Assembly: GCA_009801085.1 (NCBI GenBank)
Contig: VNWV01000001.1
Location: 5,642,001 to 5,706,000 of the forward strand
Reading direction: 5' to 3'
DNA: 64,000 nt
DNA from: Lasiodiplodia sp. COLG20
Lineage: Eukaryota; Ascomycota; Dothideomycetes; Botryosphaeriales; Botryosphaeriaceae
This document shows positions 51,601 to 59,977 of this stretch, piece by piece. A program made the translations under genes and the position numbers. Numbering within the stretch: position 1 is the stretch's first letter; each line of letters begins with the position of its first letter. The notes under the pieces were generated by a model that saw only the letters and a program-made list of their open reading frames with translations, had not been told where the DNA came from and made no database searches.

Positions 51601-54600
51601 TGCAGGAGACGGGGTGGAAGATGTAGACGGGAGCGGAGTCATAACCATAACAGTAGCCAGTCCACCTGGCGTCGCAGGAGCCAATGTGATCGTATTGGCG
51701 GTGCTACCGCTGTAGCCGGCGGTCAAGGTTGAAGAGGCAACAGGGATCGTGATCCGCGGGGGGAGCGACGAAGTCAGCGGAATAACGAACATCTGCCTGA
51801 CGGAGCCGTTGAGGGTCACAAGTGCCGTGCTCGTGGTTGTGCAGCCGACACAGAATTGAACGATCGCGTCCGGCGGGATGGCGGGAGACGACGTCGGCGG
51901 GGGTGTAATAGTCGGCTGCCCAACACCGATAGATAGGCCAACACCAGGAGATTGACCAAGACCGAGAGATGCCGAAATTCCAATGAGCGGGCCCGTAGGG
52001 GCAGCTCCTGCTGGCGTCTCGATGAGCACAATGCCTACGACATTGGTGCCAGTTGGCAGAATCGTCAGTGTCTGTGTCGCCGTCCCATCGTAGGGCATTG
52101 TCAACGTAAAGAAGACATCAAGGAAGCCAGTGAAGATTGTGCTTGTGGTGACCGGGAGCAGAGATAGGCTAGTCGTGCTGCCTCCATACGTAGCGATACC
52201 ATTGATGGTCGTCGATCCTGAGATGTAGTATGTGACGAGAGGCAACACAGGAGAAGTGCTCGAGGGGGTAAGACCAGTCGGAGTCTGAACCAGGAGTGTG
52301 CCCAGTGCAGAAACCCCAGTCGGCACGAGGGTCAGAGTCCGAGTGCTGGATCCAGGCCAACCCACCGTGATCTGGTTGTTCGGATCTATGGCGGGGATGC
52401 TAGAAGGCGTGGGTACAGGAGTAATAGCAAACGTTATCGGCGTGCCGTTACTCGTGGCTGTCACTATTGCGATGGTCGAATCACCGATGTAAGGCAAGGT
52501 GCTGACGGCTGCAGGGACACCGGAAGGCGTGACTGCAGAACCACCTGAAGGCGTGACTGCAGCGCCACCTGAAGGTGTGACTGCAGGGGTCCCTGAAGAA
52601 AGACCTACGGAAGCAATGGGTGAACCTCCAAGGCTGGCTGGGGTCTGAAGCACGACAGTGCCGAGTTGAGAACCCGGCGGTATGACGGTGATCAGTGTAG
52701 GCGTCGTGCCGGGGTATGGGGCAGTAATGATAGTTGGGAATAAGCCTCCAGGGAACACGAGACCGGCAGACGGGCTCAGAACAATGCCAATTGGAGCACT
52801 GGACGGTCCAAACGGCAAAATCGCGGTAGAGATGCCAGTTCCTGTCATGAACGGCCAGGTTGGGAGGCCCCCTGGGGGCCCAGCCGTGCCAGATCCACTT
52901 TGTCCAGCTGACGCCGAAGGAATTAGACCAGTGGGGGGAGAGCCGATTGGCTCGAACACCACTGCTGTTCCCAAAGTCTCAGTGCCGGTGGGAAGTATCG
53001 TGGCAGTGACTCTGGTCGGGCCGTCAAACGGAACGGTCAAGGTAACCGTGCCTACGGGACCAGTGTACGTGGTAACAGAGGCCGGAACTAGGCCCACAGT
53101 TTGCTCTTGCGTGCCAACGGTCGCTACCAGCGTCACTGGCCCAGGCAGACCAACAACCGGACGACCTGTGATGCCTCCGGGATTCAAGTTGCTCACGGGA
53201 GGTGGCAGAGCCGTGTTAGGAACTTCAATAATGACTGTTCCGACGCCACTTGTCGGGACGACTGTCAACGTAGTTGCTGCAGTACCAGTGGCGACCGCAT
53301 AAATGGTTGTTGTCGCAGTAGCATAGTATGAGACGGACCGAGTTGCGGGGACCATGTACAGAAGACGCGGTATGCCACCGATTGTCACGGTAACAAAGGT
53401 AGCAGTCGACCCAAGGTATGTCAAAGTGAACACACCAGACGGTGAGATGCTGTTGGTCGGTCCTGCTGTGATGGTACTAGGTGGCGGCAAGGTAGCTGTC
53501 GGTGTTTCTATGACCAGAGTTGCCTCATTGGCGCCACCTGGGGTTGGGACAATCGTCAACGTGGTAGTGGTAAATCCAGCGTAGCCCGCGGTATATGTGC
53601 TGGTGGCTGTCGGACCAGCAAATGCGGTAATGGTAGCGGGCGTGAGCACCACACCCTCAGTTATTGAGCCAGATGTGACGGTCAGAGTCGTTGACACTGC
53701 ACCGAGATACGGCAAAGTGACAAAGGACGAAACCGCCGGGCCCAAATTCGTGAGTGGGTTGCTAGGGATGACAGACTGCTGGGAAGAAGCCGAGAGCGCC
53801 TGCTGGGAAGATACCGCAGAGATACCCCCAGCTGAAGACCCTACGCCGATGGGTAATGAAGTCCCTTGGCCTAAATTGGTGTTTAGGCCAGTGGCAAGGG
53901 ATTGCTGGGAGGAAGACACTGGGGGGACTTGGCCAGCAGCACTGCTTGAAACACCCTCAGCTGGAGGTTGGGCGCCGCCGGACACTGAAGATTCCAGACT
54001 GGAGATACCAGTCGAAATGCTACTGCTCAACACACTCGGAGCTTGCGAGCTGATAGCTGATGACTCCAGTTGGCCCAGGTTAGTGTTCGGATTGCTGACA
54101 AGAGCTTGCAAGGATGTCGAGGTACTACTGGAGACTTGCGCGCCGCTGGACACAGAAGTACTAGTCGAGGCTGAGGATTCTGGAGCGGCTCCTGCTGAAG
54201 TAGCGGCCGAGGAGCCAGCAGCTAAGGATTGCAGGCTAGTGGACGATGAAGCAATAGATGAGCCAGTGCCAAAGGTACCCTCAGCCGAAGTGGCAGTTGA
54301 GGAGCTCTCAGCTGTGGATACTGAAGTGGCAGTCGAGAGGCTAGAGCTGGTGGATGATGGAGACCCTTGGTTCAAATTGGTAGGCGGGTTCCCACTGATG
54401 AGTGACTGCCGCGACGATCTCGAGGAGCTCGAACCAGCCGGGGCTGGATTAAAACTCAAGCTAAATACCTCAGAGCTGGAGGATCGTGATGACCGCCGGG
54501 AGGATGATGACCTCCGAGAGGAGGATGAAGATGACCGAGAGGAGGACTGGCGAGTCTGTTAGTCTCCATTCTCGAAGTGCGCCGAAACGTGAAAGCTTCA

Positions 54601-55129
54601 GTCCCAATAAACGGCACACTGCGGCCAGAGTCAGATGCGCTAGACAGAGACTTACCACACTCGTAGAGCTGCTGCGTGCTGGAGGTGCCAATTGCGTGTT
54701 TACTGGTGGCGCAAGTCCACCACCACCAAAAGAAGTGCTGGTTAGCGTCGTGGAAAGGCTAGAAGATACAGAATTGCCAGGTGCAGCGACACGAGTGGTT
54801 GTTGTCGTAAATCCAGAACCGGAAGGATTGATCGTGAGTGTGTGCGTTCTTGTTCCCAGATGGGTAGAGTAGACAGTCACGACCGTAACAATATTCGTGG
54901 GGACATCGTCAGGGCCGACTTCGATGGACACACCGGGTCCGATGGAAAGAGTCGTGGGGCGCGTGACACGGGTGCTCACGGCGACCGGTTGTTGGTAGAT
55001 GGTGGGCACGACGTCGTATTCGACAATGCAGTCCGGATTGTGGACGACAACCTGGCGGCGACCCAGGATGCCACCGGCAGCCGGTGGCAGCAAGAGGCCG
55101 GCCACCAGGCCGAGGCTGCGCAAAACCAT
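9082..55129 (-). CDS. Giant GLEYA-type adhesin-like secreted repeat protein, ~15,315 aa
   Basis: Exon 1 is 54656-55129 (158 codons). A 100-nt intron follows with GTAAGT donor and ACAG acceptor (54556-54655), then one exon, 9082-54555, of 15,157 codons plus stop. The phase-0 join keeps the frame. A signal peptide (about residues 1-20, with GLVAGLLL core) precedes a dibasic GRRQ. Almost all the rest is Thr/Ser/Gly/Pro-rich beta-type repeat in several families (annotated separately). The chain ends in a Cys-containing module and a GLEYA/PA14-like domain with GLQYL, the Asp-Asp of PDDIGYIW, and no hydrophobic GPI tail. Known family members are wall adhesins that bind glycans through this head. 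Here it is C-terminal, and the repeats form the presumed stalk, likely heavily O-mannosylated. I infer secretion and attachment or aggregation. A 45-kb frame with no stop shows strong selection or very recent expansion. Misassembly of repeats could alter the exact length. Confidence 0.88.
9820..10245 (-). other. Cys-containing module preceding the head
   Basis: This non-repetitive segment of about 140 residues has five or six cysteines. It starts at SFRISVTDFVGNFFGYLDVL and ends at SGCRQVVLTPC. Aromatic and Gly positions (GYLDV, FLFDLPSASG, GQYLAALCQNN) suggest a compact beta-rich fold, perhaps disulfide-bonded. I cannot name the family. Its place directly before the GLEYA head suggests it supports or extends the binding end. 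Confidence 0.6.
10246..11290 (-). repeat. Nine ~38-aa repeats, TLPSGTYAVVVVPT type
   Basis: Nine head-to-tail units of about 115 bp have the core pattern PTITVTSG..YTTT.A.DP.GTLPSGTYAVVVVPT. Long stretches are near-identical at DNA level (for example the codons for LPSGTYAVVV), which suggests recent amplification or gene conversion. They resemble flocculin-type Thr-rich repeats. Confidence 0.85.
11291..12110 (-). repeat. Seven ~37-aa repeats, PPGTYVVVNVPT type
   Basis: Seven units follow the pattern Y.TITQTSG.VAFT.T.YTDP.G..PPGTYVVVNVPT. The two nearest the C terminus have drifted (ITVHDGNSAY, ITADDASVAY) toward the neighbouring TLPSGTY family, so the two blocks grade into each other. Confidence 0.8.
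12281..13282 (-). other. Cys-rich region of four related modules inside the stalk
   Basis: About 330 residues with roughly two dozen cysteines interrupt the Thr repeats. Four related modules can be aligned by eye, each with LP..C, then AC.AA.G..GT...CF and a following C[LI]......C. Modules 1 and 3 share an extra N-terminal Cys pair and end in CQNC or CRGC, and modules 2 and 4 lack these. The region therefore looks like a duplicated two-module block. Predicted character is helical and disulfide-bonded, unlike the beta repeats around it. I do not recognise the family. Confidence 0.7.
13186..13209. repeat. CTG/CAG-type trinucleotide tract
   Basis: A pure run of GCT/CTG repeats encodes the Ser run (after AACMG) in the first Cys-rich module of the giant protein. 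It is a likely slippage site that preserves frame. Confidence 0.8.
13283..17120 (-). repeat. Mixed flocculin-like ~35-50 aa repeats
   Basis: Several sub-blocks can be told apart. At 13700-14500 there are seven units of T.TAGSVAYTSTVYTDP.GTAPPGTYVVVNVPT. At about 14830-16440 there are 13 units of TTTQTSG.LPFTTTFVTSNP..NGGQPFTEVLVNVPTPF. Single divergent units join them, and at 16440-17120 a few units contain ITSGSVP and AVVIFQP. All share a TSG...FTTT...V.VNVPT skeleton. Confidence 0.8.
17121..19720 (-). repeat. LPTITTTYAGSVPFTTT repeats and NSNLA units
   Basis: Ten units of about 43 aa (17860-19265) follow LPTITT.Y.GSVPFTTTAVT.F.G.NG.P.SGSAVIVF.PAT. This is the closest match in the protein to classic flocculin repeats (TG.F..T..T.TG.NG...ETVIVI..P). 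Four longer units at 17121-17800 each begin with a NSNLA linker and SLLTITST.GS.PYTTT. Two divergent units sit at about 19450-19680. Confidence 0.8.
19720..21005 (-). other. Gly/Ser/Pro/Ala-rich linker
   Basis: About 430 residues consist almost only of G, S, P, A, L and V in patterns such as LPSGSG, PSGP and SGAPS, punctuated by TNLAP, SNLAS and TNLGP. No beta repeat is present. It probably forms a flexible or polyproline-like spacer between two stalk segments. Confidence 0.75.
21010..34785 (-). repeat. Family B: ~77 repeats, LPTITS...FTSTGLITPTN type
   Basis: I counted about 77 units by their end motif (F/Y)(S/P/T)GVIVFVP. A unit of about 45 residues reads LPTITS.AG..AFTSTGLITPTNSAG..TGTPFSGVIVFVPS, often with an extra Gly/Ser/Pro spacer of 5-40 residues. 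Units are diverged, more alike to neighbours than to distant ones, as expected for local duplication and conversion. Longer linkers interrupt the block, for example at 25960-26310. Confidence 0.85.
34786..35274 (-). other. Ser/Gly-rich linker between repeat families
   Basis: About 160 residues rich in S, G, L, A and P (SGSLPSG, SGQPPLLSG, TALAPGASSLSG patterns) mark the switch from family A to family B repeats. Confidence 0.7.
35275..53710 (-). repeat. Family A: 58 repeats, RPY.GDTTTG...GTLLVEVP type
   Basis: Counting the terminal strand (GT.LVE.P and variants) gives 58 units averaging about 106 residues. The unit reads RPYQGDTTTG.(I/V)TATP....L...P..FTGP.DP.TT.TA.YPGSTTK.LTLLPT.GGTLGTLLVEVP, then a variable Ser/Ala/Pro spacer. 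Units toward the N terminus are more divergent (LPYIGG, ETP endings). Those at about 35.3-46 kb are more uniform, suggesting more recent expansion there. Each unit probably forms a small beta domain. Confidence 0.85.
52510..52600 (-). repeat. Short ~30-bp tandem repeat
   Basis: Three near-identical units encode copies of AVTPSGG within a family A spacer. It is a small in-frame minisatellite. Confidence 0.75.
53711..55129 (-). other. N-terminal region of the giant protein: signal peptide, small domain, RS-rich and Ser-rich segments
   Basis: Residues 1-20 form a signal peptide. Residues 26-110 contain NPDCIVEYDVVPTIYQQP and repeat-like TIYQQ and TYSTHLG strands. The exon junction (54656/54555) is followed by an Arg/Ser-rich stretch with two SRR motifs. 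About 270 Ser/Thr/Ala/Gly-rich residues then carry four spaced TNLNQ, TNLGQ and TNLGP motifs. The segment is likely densely O-glycosylated. Confidence 0.75.
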
Positions 55130-57830
55130 GTCAATCTATCCACAGGCAGTATTACTTACTATTTTTGTGATATGGTCAAATCGGGCGAAATTGGGCGCTG
55201 TATTATCGTCACGAGAGTCTCGAGACCGAAGTCTCCAAAACAATTCGAAAAGAACGAATTAACGCACAGAACGACTGACTGAACGTAGCAGCGAAAGTAG
55301 CTTGTGAGGGAAAGTGAAGCTGGTTCAGAGCTCTAGATAATATGTAGTCCTGAGAATGGGCGAAATGAAGAAGCGCAAGAATGGGGCAAAACAGGGGCCT
55401 GGCTTTCCGCGCTTCAGTCGCCGCAAGGTAAGGGAGAGTTTGCTACGGCAGAACGTGGACGACAATGGCACTCTCCAGAGATTGCCACGCCTGGGATTCG
55501 ACCATCGCCCATGATCTGCTCATGATGTTTCCTTGAAGGGACCAGGAACGCGGGTTGTGCATGCCGCCGCCACGCCCCGCAGGGATGGGTACTTTCGATC
55601 CTCGCCTTGCACCATCTGTGATGATCAGTCGACGCGCAGTGTTGAGGCCGGTGTTGCAGAAGTGGCGTTGATGTTGTGGGCGGGACAAGACGCGTCTCTC
55701 TTGGCGAGGCTTGTTCCCCACCTCGCTCCCGCTTCCCTTTTAGGGTTAGCGCCGCATCGCTGAGGGTGTTCAGCCCAAGGCGATCTGAGTGTGGCAAAGC
55801 CCATCACAATCCCATGGTATTCTGCATATGGCACATCGGAAGATTTGCATAACCCCTTTCAGCACCCGTGCTGTAATCCTTTTGTTGAAGGCCGCCTTGT
55901 CTGCGAAATGCTCTTACGGAGCATTCAACCGCAGCAATGACTGCCATACCCCCACACTCCAAGTCAAGACGAGGCTCCGGTCTACATAGATCCGCGATTC
56001 CCGGGCTCACTCTCATGCGCACCCGCCTATGTGGGTCTACTTGCTCAAGAAAATTTATATACGAACATGCCCTGTTGCCCGAGAGAACAACGCCTTCCGA
56101 TAAGGCTCTGGCGGTTGTCATGGCAGACTGCCTTACTAATCCCTTGGGAACGCCCGTTGTTGACACTTGATAGCTCGTGGAAAGGTCCGAGCGGTCCAAG
56201 AATGCTTCGTCGAAGGAATTTGGCCACTACGCGGAGAGGGTCTTACCATGCCTTGCCGCTCAAGACTTGCCGACTTTTCCGGCCGTTTATCAAGTAGACT
56301 TTTTTGGGATTCCTGATGAAGCCATTGACATGGCGGAATGAATTTTCTGATCGCATAGAGACAGCACAGCAGTTCATTTACAACTACTTGACAAACCCCA
56401 ACCAGAACTTCGACGTCTGTGTGGCGCCAACACTTGTGGAGTGCACGTTCGACTCCGCTATTGTATGCTAGGTGTGTAAATTTTTCCCATTGTTGTCAAG
56501 TATCATGCTAGGAAAAGGATGTGCACATTCTCGAAGTGTAGTGCTGCTGTCCTTTTTAAAAGGAGACTGCCGCCCCTTGCCAACCATCTTTTTCGCACAA
56601 ATTACGAGCATGCCTGGTTACTTCCTGCGGCACACAGTCCCCTTCAAAGAAAATGAGATAGTCTATAGGCAGCTTTTCTCACATGTCTTCGAGTCTACGA
56701 GCTAGCGATTAAAGGTCTGGTAACTTTTACAGGCGAAGATTGATGACGCGATAAGCTCGGGAGACACCTGTTAGGTTTAAAACGTTTCATGCAAGGTGAT
56801 CTGACCCAGGGACATGACCCCCGTCTCAGTGGCAAAGGGTTAGACAACACTGCTCTAAAAGTGGATCCTCGGTGAATTCAAGAGATTACTCTAGCACTGG
56901 CTATAGCCCTGTAGCAAAAATTTAGCTTTAGCATAGTAAAAAGCTTTTTTACATAGCAACTCCAAGTATCGCAAGAATGTCATAAAGGCTTCGATCGGCT
57001 ATGTCGCTCTTGGAGGTGCAATGGACGTGATATTTAGTTCCCTGCATTCCACAAACAGCAGAAGATGGGGTATCTCGGGGATTCAAATTTTGTTTGCCAT
57101 AAGAAGTATCTTCGCTCCGTACAGTGTAACATTGTCAGTGCCTGATGCATCTTCTAATTCCTACCGTCGTACACAATGGCAAGCCAGTCAGAGCCCTGGT
57201 AGTAGAAAATAATAAAACAGTTGTTTGAATCATTTTAGACTCAGTATTAGGGCAGCAGTTCCGCTGTTGGTTGATCTCACGTAAGTGGGTCTTTTGTTGG
57301 AGAATAAGCAAATATTATCTAACCTGTTCATTACTGTTTGGAATGAAATATTTCTTTAATTACAAATAAAAAAGTTTGGCAAGGAAAGTTATAAGAAACT
57401 GCGAGCATTGAGCTGCAGCGTTTAGTTTGGATATTGTGTTTTCGTCAAGTCATTGTTTTTGCATGTTGTGTTCCACTAATAAATCCCCTTTCGCAGACAA
57501 AATAAAATTACACTGAATGAAATTCAAGTAAAAACCATCTAAATACATCTAATAATTATACTTTGACCTTTAAATATTGATTTTTATCAATAACTAACTT
57601 CTCCAACCTGGTTTTGTGTTCTGTATATATTTGCAAAGTCTTCGCTCGTGCGTACGCTCTACCCAACAGCTCGAAGGGCTCATACCATCGCCGCGATTTG
57701 AGCAACGAAAGAAAAAGATATTATAGCCAAACGTATTAGGCATTTCAAGCGAAGCAGAGCAAATCCCATCATATTTCGAAATTCGCCCGCACGGCGTCTG
57801 TTCGCACGCACCACCGCCGCAAACACACTA
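55130..57830. other. Gene-poor region upstream of the giant gene
   Basis: About 2.7 kb contain no convincing gene. The promoter and 5' leader of the giant gene must start here. On the minus strand a GTAAGTAATA shortly before the ATG (about 55150-55158) could be the donor of a leader intron or may be chance. The part at 56900-57650 is strongly AT-rich, with many TA dinucleotides and no usable frames. Coding-like and tRNA-like relics near 56.2-56.9 kb are described separately. Confidence 0.45.
56170..56471 (+). pseudogene. Possible decayed protein-coding fragment
   Basis: Two adjacent plus-strand segments look protein-like but lie in different frames. One ends with YQVDFFGIPDEAIDMAE and a stop. 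The other, open from an ATG at 56316, contains WRNEFSDRIETAQQF and NPNQNFDVCVAPT before a stop at 56471 (51 aa). The residue mix resembles a folded protein more than random intergenic sequence, suggesting a frameshifted remnant. I do not recognise the parent family. An undetected spliced gene is an alternative. Confidence 0.25.
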
Positions 57831-58361
57831 CTACTCTACCTCCAACTCTTCCCCCTTGACCTCTAGGCCCCACCGCGCCCACACGCCCAGCCTCGCCCGC
57901 ATGTCCCTCATCATCGCCGCGACGCTGTTGTTGATCAGCTGTAGTTTCTTCAGTTTCTCCTCGTCGCCAGCCTCGGTCAACTGGCGGCGCAGCTGCGCCT
58001 TCGACTTCCACCAGTCGTCGCGCTCCTGGTCGAGTAGGTCGAGGGTGGTGCGAATGAGGACTGTGGTCTTGGTTAGCTTGGTGTGAAGCTCGTTCTTCGC
58101 GGCTTTGGTGGTGGTGTTGCTGTACGCCTTGGCTTCCGGGTGGGCGTGTTTGATAGTGTCGCGCAAGGAGGAGAGCGTGGGCTCGAGAGGCTTGGGCTGC
58201 GGTAAAAATGTATGTCAGTTTCCTTGGCTCGCTTTTGGTTATCCTTAGGAAGACGAAGGAGGAAGTCTTGGGTATGTGAGGCGCAAGGAGAGGTAAATGG
58301 GAGTGAGACGTACCCAGCGATCGCGCTCCGAGATGGTGGTGAGTTTACAGAGTTGGCACAT
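57831..58361 (-). CDS. Small hypothetical protein with N-terminal CxxC and coiled helix
   Basis: Two exons (58314-58361 and 57831-58196), joined by a 117-nt GTACGT..CAG intron, encode 137 aa. The short first exon supplies MCQLC, a single CxxC. The rest is predicted almost entirely helical and rich in K, E, R, L and D (LRDTIKHAHPEAKAY, TTLDLLDQERDDWWKSKAQLRRQLTEAGDEEKLKKLQLINNSVAAMMRDMRARLG), consistent with a coiled coil. No signal peptide or membrane segment is present. I do not recognise the family. A single CxxC is too little for a zinc finger unless paired in a dimer. The splice junction is in phase 0, and the reading frame is clean, so a real small gene is likely. Confidence 0.6.
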
Positions 58362-58819
58362 ATAGGGTAACCTGAGCGAGGGTGTTTTGTAGATGCTGCC
58401 CTGCAAATTTGCGGCTGTCACTAATGTAGGAAGTAGCCCGTTAGAAAAGGAGGACCACGTTCAGAAAGCGAAGTGATTATGGAGCTGGGAAACACTAGGG
58501 CACAGGCCACGTTGATAGAGTCACGGTGGGTTGAAGAATTGCTAGCAGCAGGCGGCTGATCACTTTTACGTGGTTGAGGGAAATTTGTGGCAACCGTAAA
58601 ATGGGGAGCTGAAGCAATCGTATGGACATCCTATCCACAGAATGCTTCAACTCCCCAAGGCAGCGCTGCCTTTTAACTTATAATTGCGACGTTACTGGGT
58701 GTTTGTCGTTTCTACAAGCGCCGCGAATGTCGACGGATCGCGGCGTCTTCTAAAATGTTCTACTAAAGCACAGCGAAGAACATGCAAGTGCATCATCAAC
58801 AAGCAGATCTACAGCTGAC
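58362..58819. other. Intergenic region
   Basis: It lies between two minus-strand genes and holds the promoter of the small coiled protein and the 3' end of the R3H gene. No gene is seen. Confidence 0.4.
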
Positions 58820-59977
58820 TTAAACCATGCTCCACAAGGGCTGCGGCAATGGCCTGCGCATGGCGTTTCTGTGGCCGGTCTTTCGCTTGTTTTCTTTGAT
58901 GCCGATATATGCCTCCCGCTTGGCGGGTGTGCCTGTTGTGATGGACCAGGTCTCGAGCCCATAGTAGGCGGCAATGGAGTGAACGAGCCAGCGGCTGTGA
59001 CGGGGTCAGCGCGCGTGAGACGGGGGACGGCAGCACCGCAATACTCACCCAAATGCGGCGCTACGATCGCCCACCAAGCTGTCGAAGACCATCAGGTCCT
59101 TCCGCAGCTCTTCCTCGGCCGCACGCATGTCACTCATCTGGCCGTTGCGGCCGACGAAGACGATCTGCTCGTCCTCAGAATCAGGGTCGATCAGATCGTC
59201 CTGCTCGTCCTTGCGCGCCCGGTCCTCCCACTTCTCGACAAACTTGCGCACCTCGCGCTCGATGTCCTCTAGCATGCTGCGCGCGGCGCGCTTCTTCTTC
59301 AGCCGCTCGCGCACCTGTTTCAGCGCCTCCGCTGCCGCTTCTTCCTCCTTGCTCACTGCCGGCTTGGCGCCCTTCGTGTTGCGCGCCGCGTTGCGCGCGG
59401 CCAGCTCCTTATCCCAATACGACGCGACGGCGTACGGCACATAGTGGAACTGGTACTGCGGGCGGACCTCCCAATCGCTGGGGAGCGGCGGCTGGGCGTG
59501 AGGGTTGTTTAGGAGGCGGTCTGTTACAAGGCAGACAATCAACAATGGGGGCGCTCTCAGGGATGGCAATACGAGGCCAAGAAGCATAGGGAGCTATCGT
59601 CACGCACCGTTCTCCCAGCGGCGCCGCTGGCGGCTGCCCTCCTTGCCCTTCAGGAGGGCCTCACGCCGCTTCAAGCTGTCGCGCCGGAGCGGCTCCTGCC
59701 GGCGCGTGTATCCAGTCCGGACGGCCTGGGCAGCCGTAGCTTGGCCATTATCGCCGCTTTGCGCATGTGGCTGCACATGGTCGTCTAGTGGGATGTCTAG
59801 CGTCACGGTGGTGCCGCGGATGGTCGGCGGTGGCGCAATGCGCGCGGCGGGAGGGGTGATGTGAATGGCGCCAAGGGCTTCCGAAGCCTCCTCGGTCCAG
59901 GCCTCAATGTCGATGGGCGCCTCGGGCACCGGAGGTTGCGAGACGCGAGGCGCGGCCGGAGTTGTTGGAATGGCCAT
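58820..59977 (-). CDS. R3H-domain protein with R3H-associated N-terminal domain
   Basis: Three exons (59608-59977, 59049-59520, 58820-58994), with introns of 87 and 54 nt, encode 338 aa. The N-terminal R3H-associated region is spliced together at RRRWENDRLLNNPHAQPPLP and continues SDWEVRPQY. A charged Lys/Glu/Ala-rich helix (about residues 165-215) and an acidic DPDSEDEQ stretch follow. The last exon holds the R3H core R-x3-H in RWLVHSIAAYYGL and the conserved PAKREAYIGI. R3H domains bind single-stranded nucleic acid, so a role in RNA or ssDNA binding is inferred; the specific process is unknown. No targeting signal is visible. Both splice joins restore conserved motifs, making the model strong. 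Confidence 0.87.

Noticed and set aside
10246..53710. CRISPR array or satellite DNA as explanation of the repeats
   Set aside because: The repeats are coding, in one frame, of variable length and diverged. They lack uniform direct repeats with unique spacers, and the context is eukaryotic.
53597..54562. Plus-strand 321-codon acidic frame near the N-terminal end of the giant gene
   Set aside because: It is the complement of Ser-rich codons in the giant gene and gives Glu/Asp/Val-rich low complexity.
9082..55129. Giant frame as a polyketide or non-ribosomal peptide synthetase, titin-like or other known megaprotein
   Set aside because: There are no catalytic or Ig-type motifs. The Thr/Ser/Gly/Pro repeats and C-terminal GLEYA-like domain fit a secreted adhesin.
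55414..55797. Minus-strand frames of 92-127 codons in the spacer upstream of the giant gene
   Set aside because: They are Arg/His/Pro-rich products without domains. Several frames overlap on both strands, so there is no evidence for any one of them.
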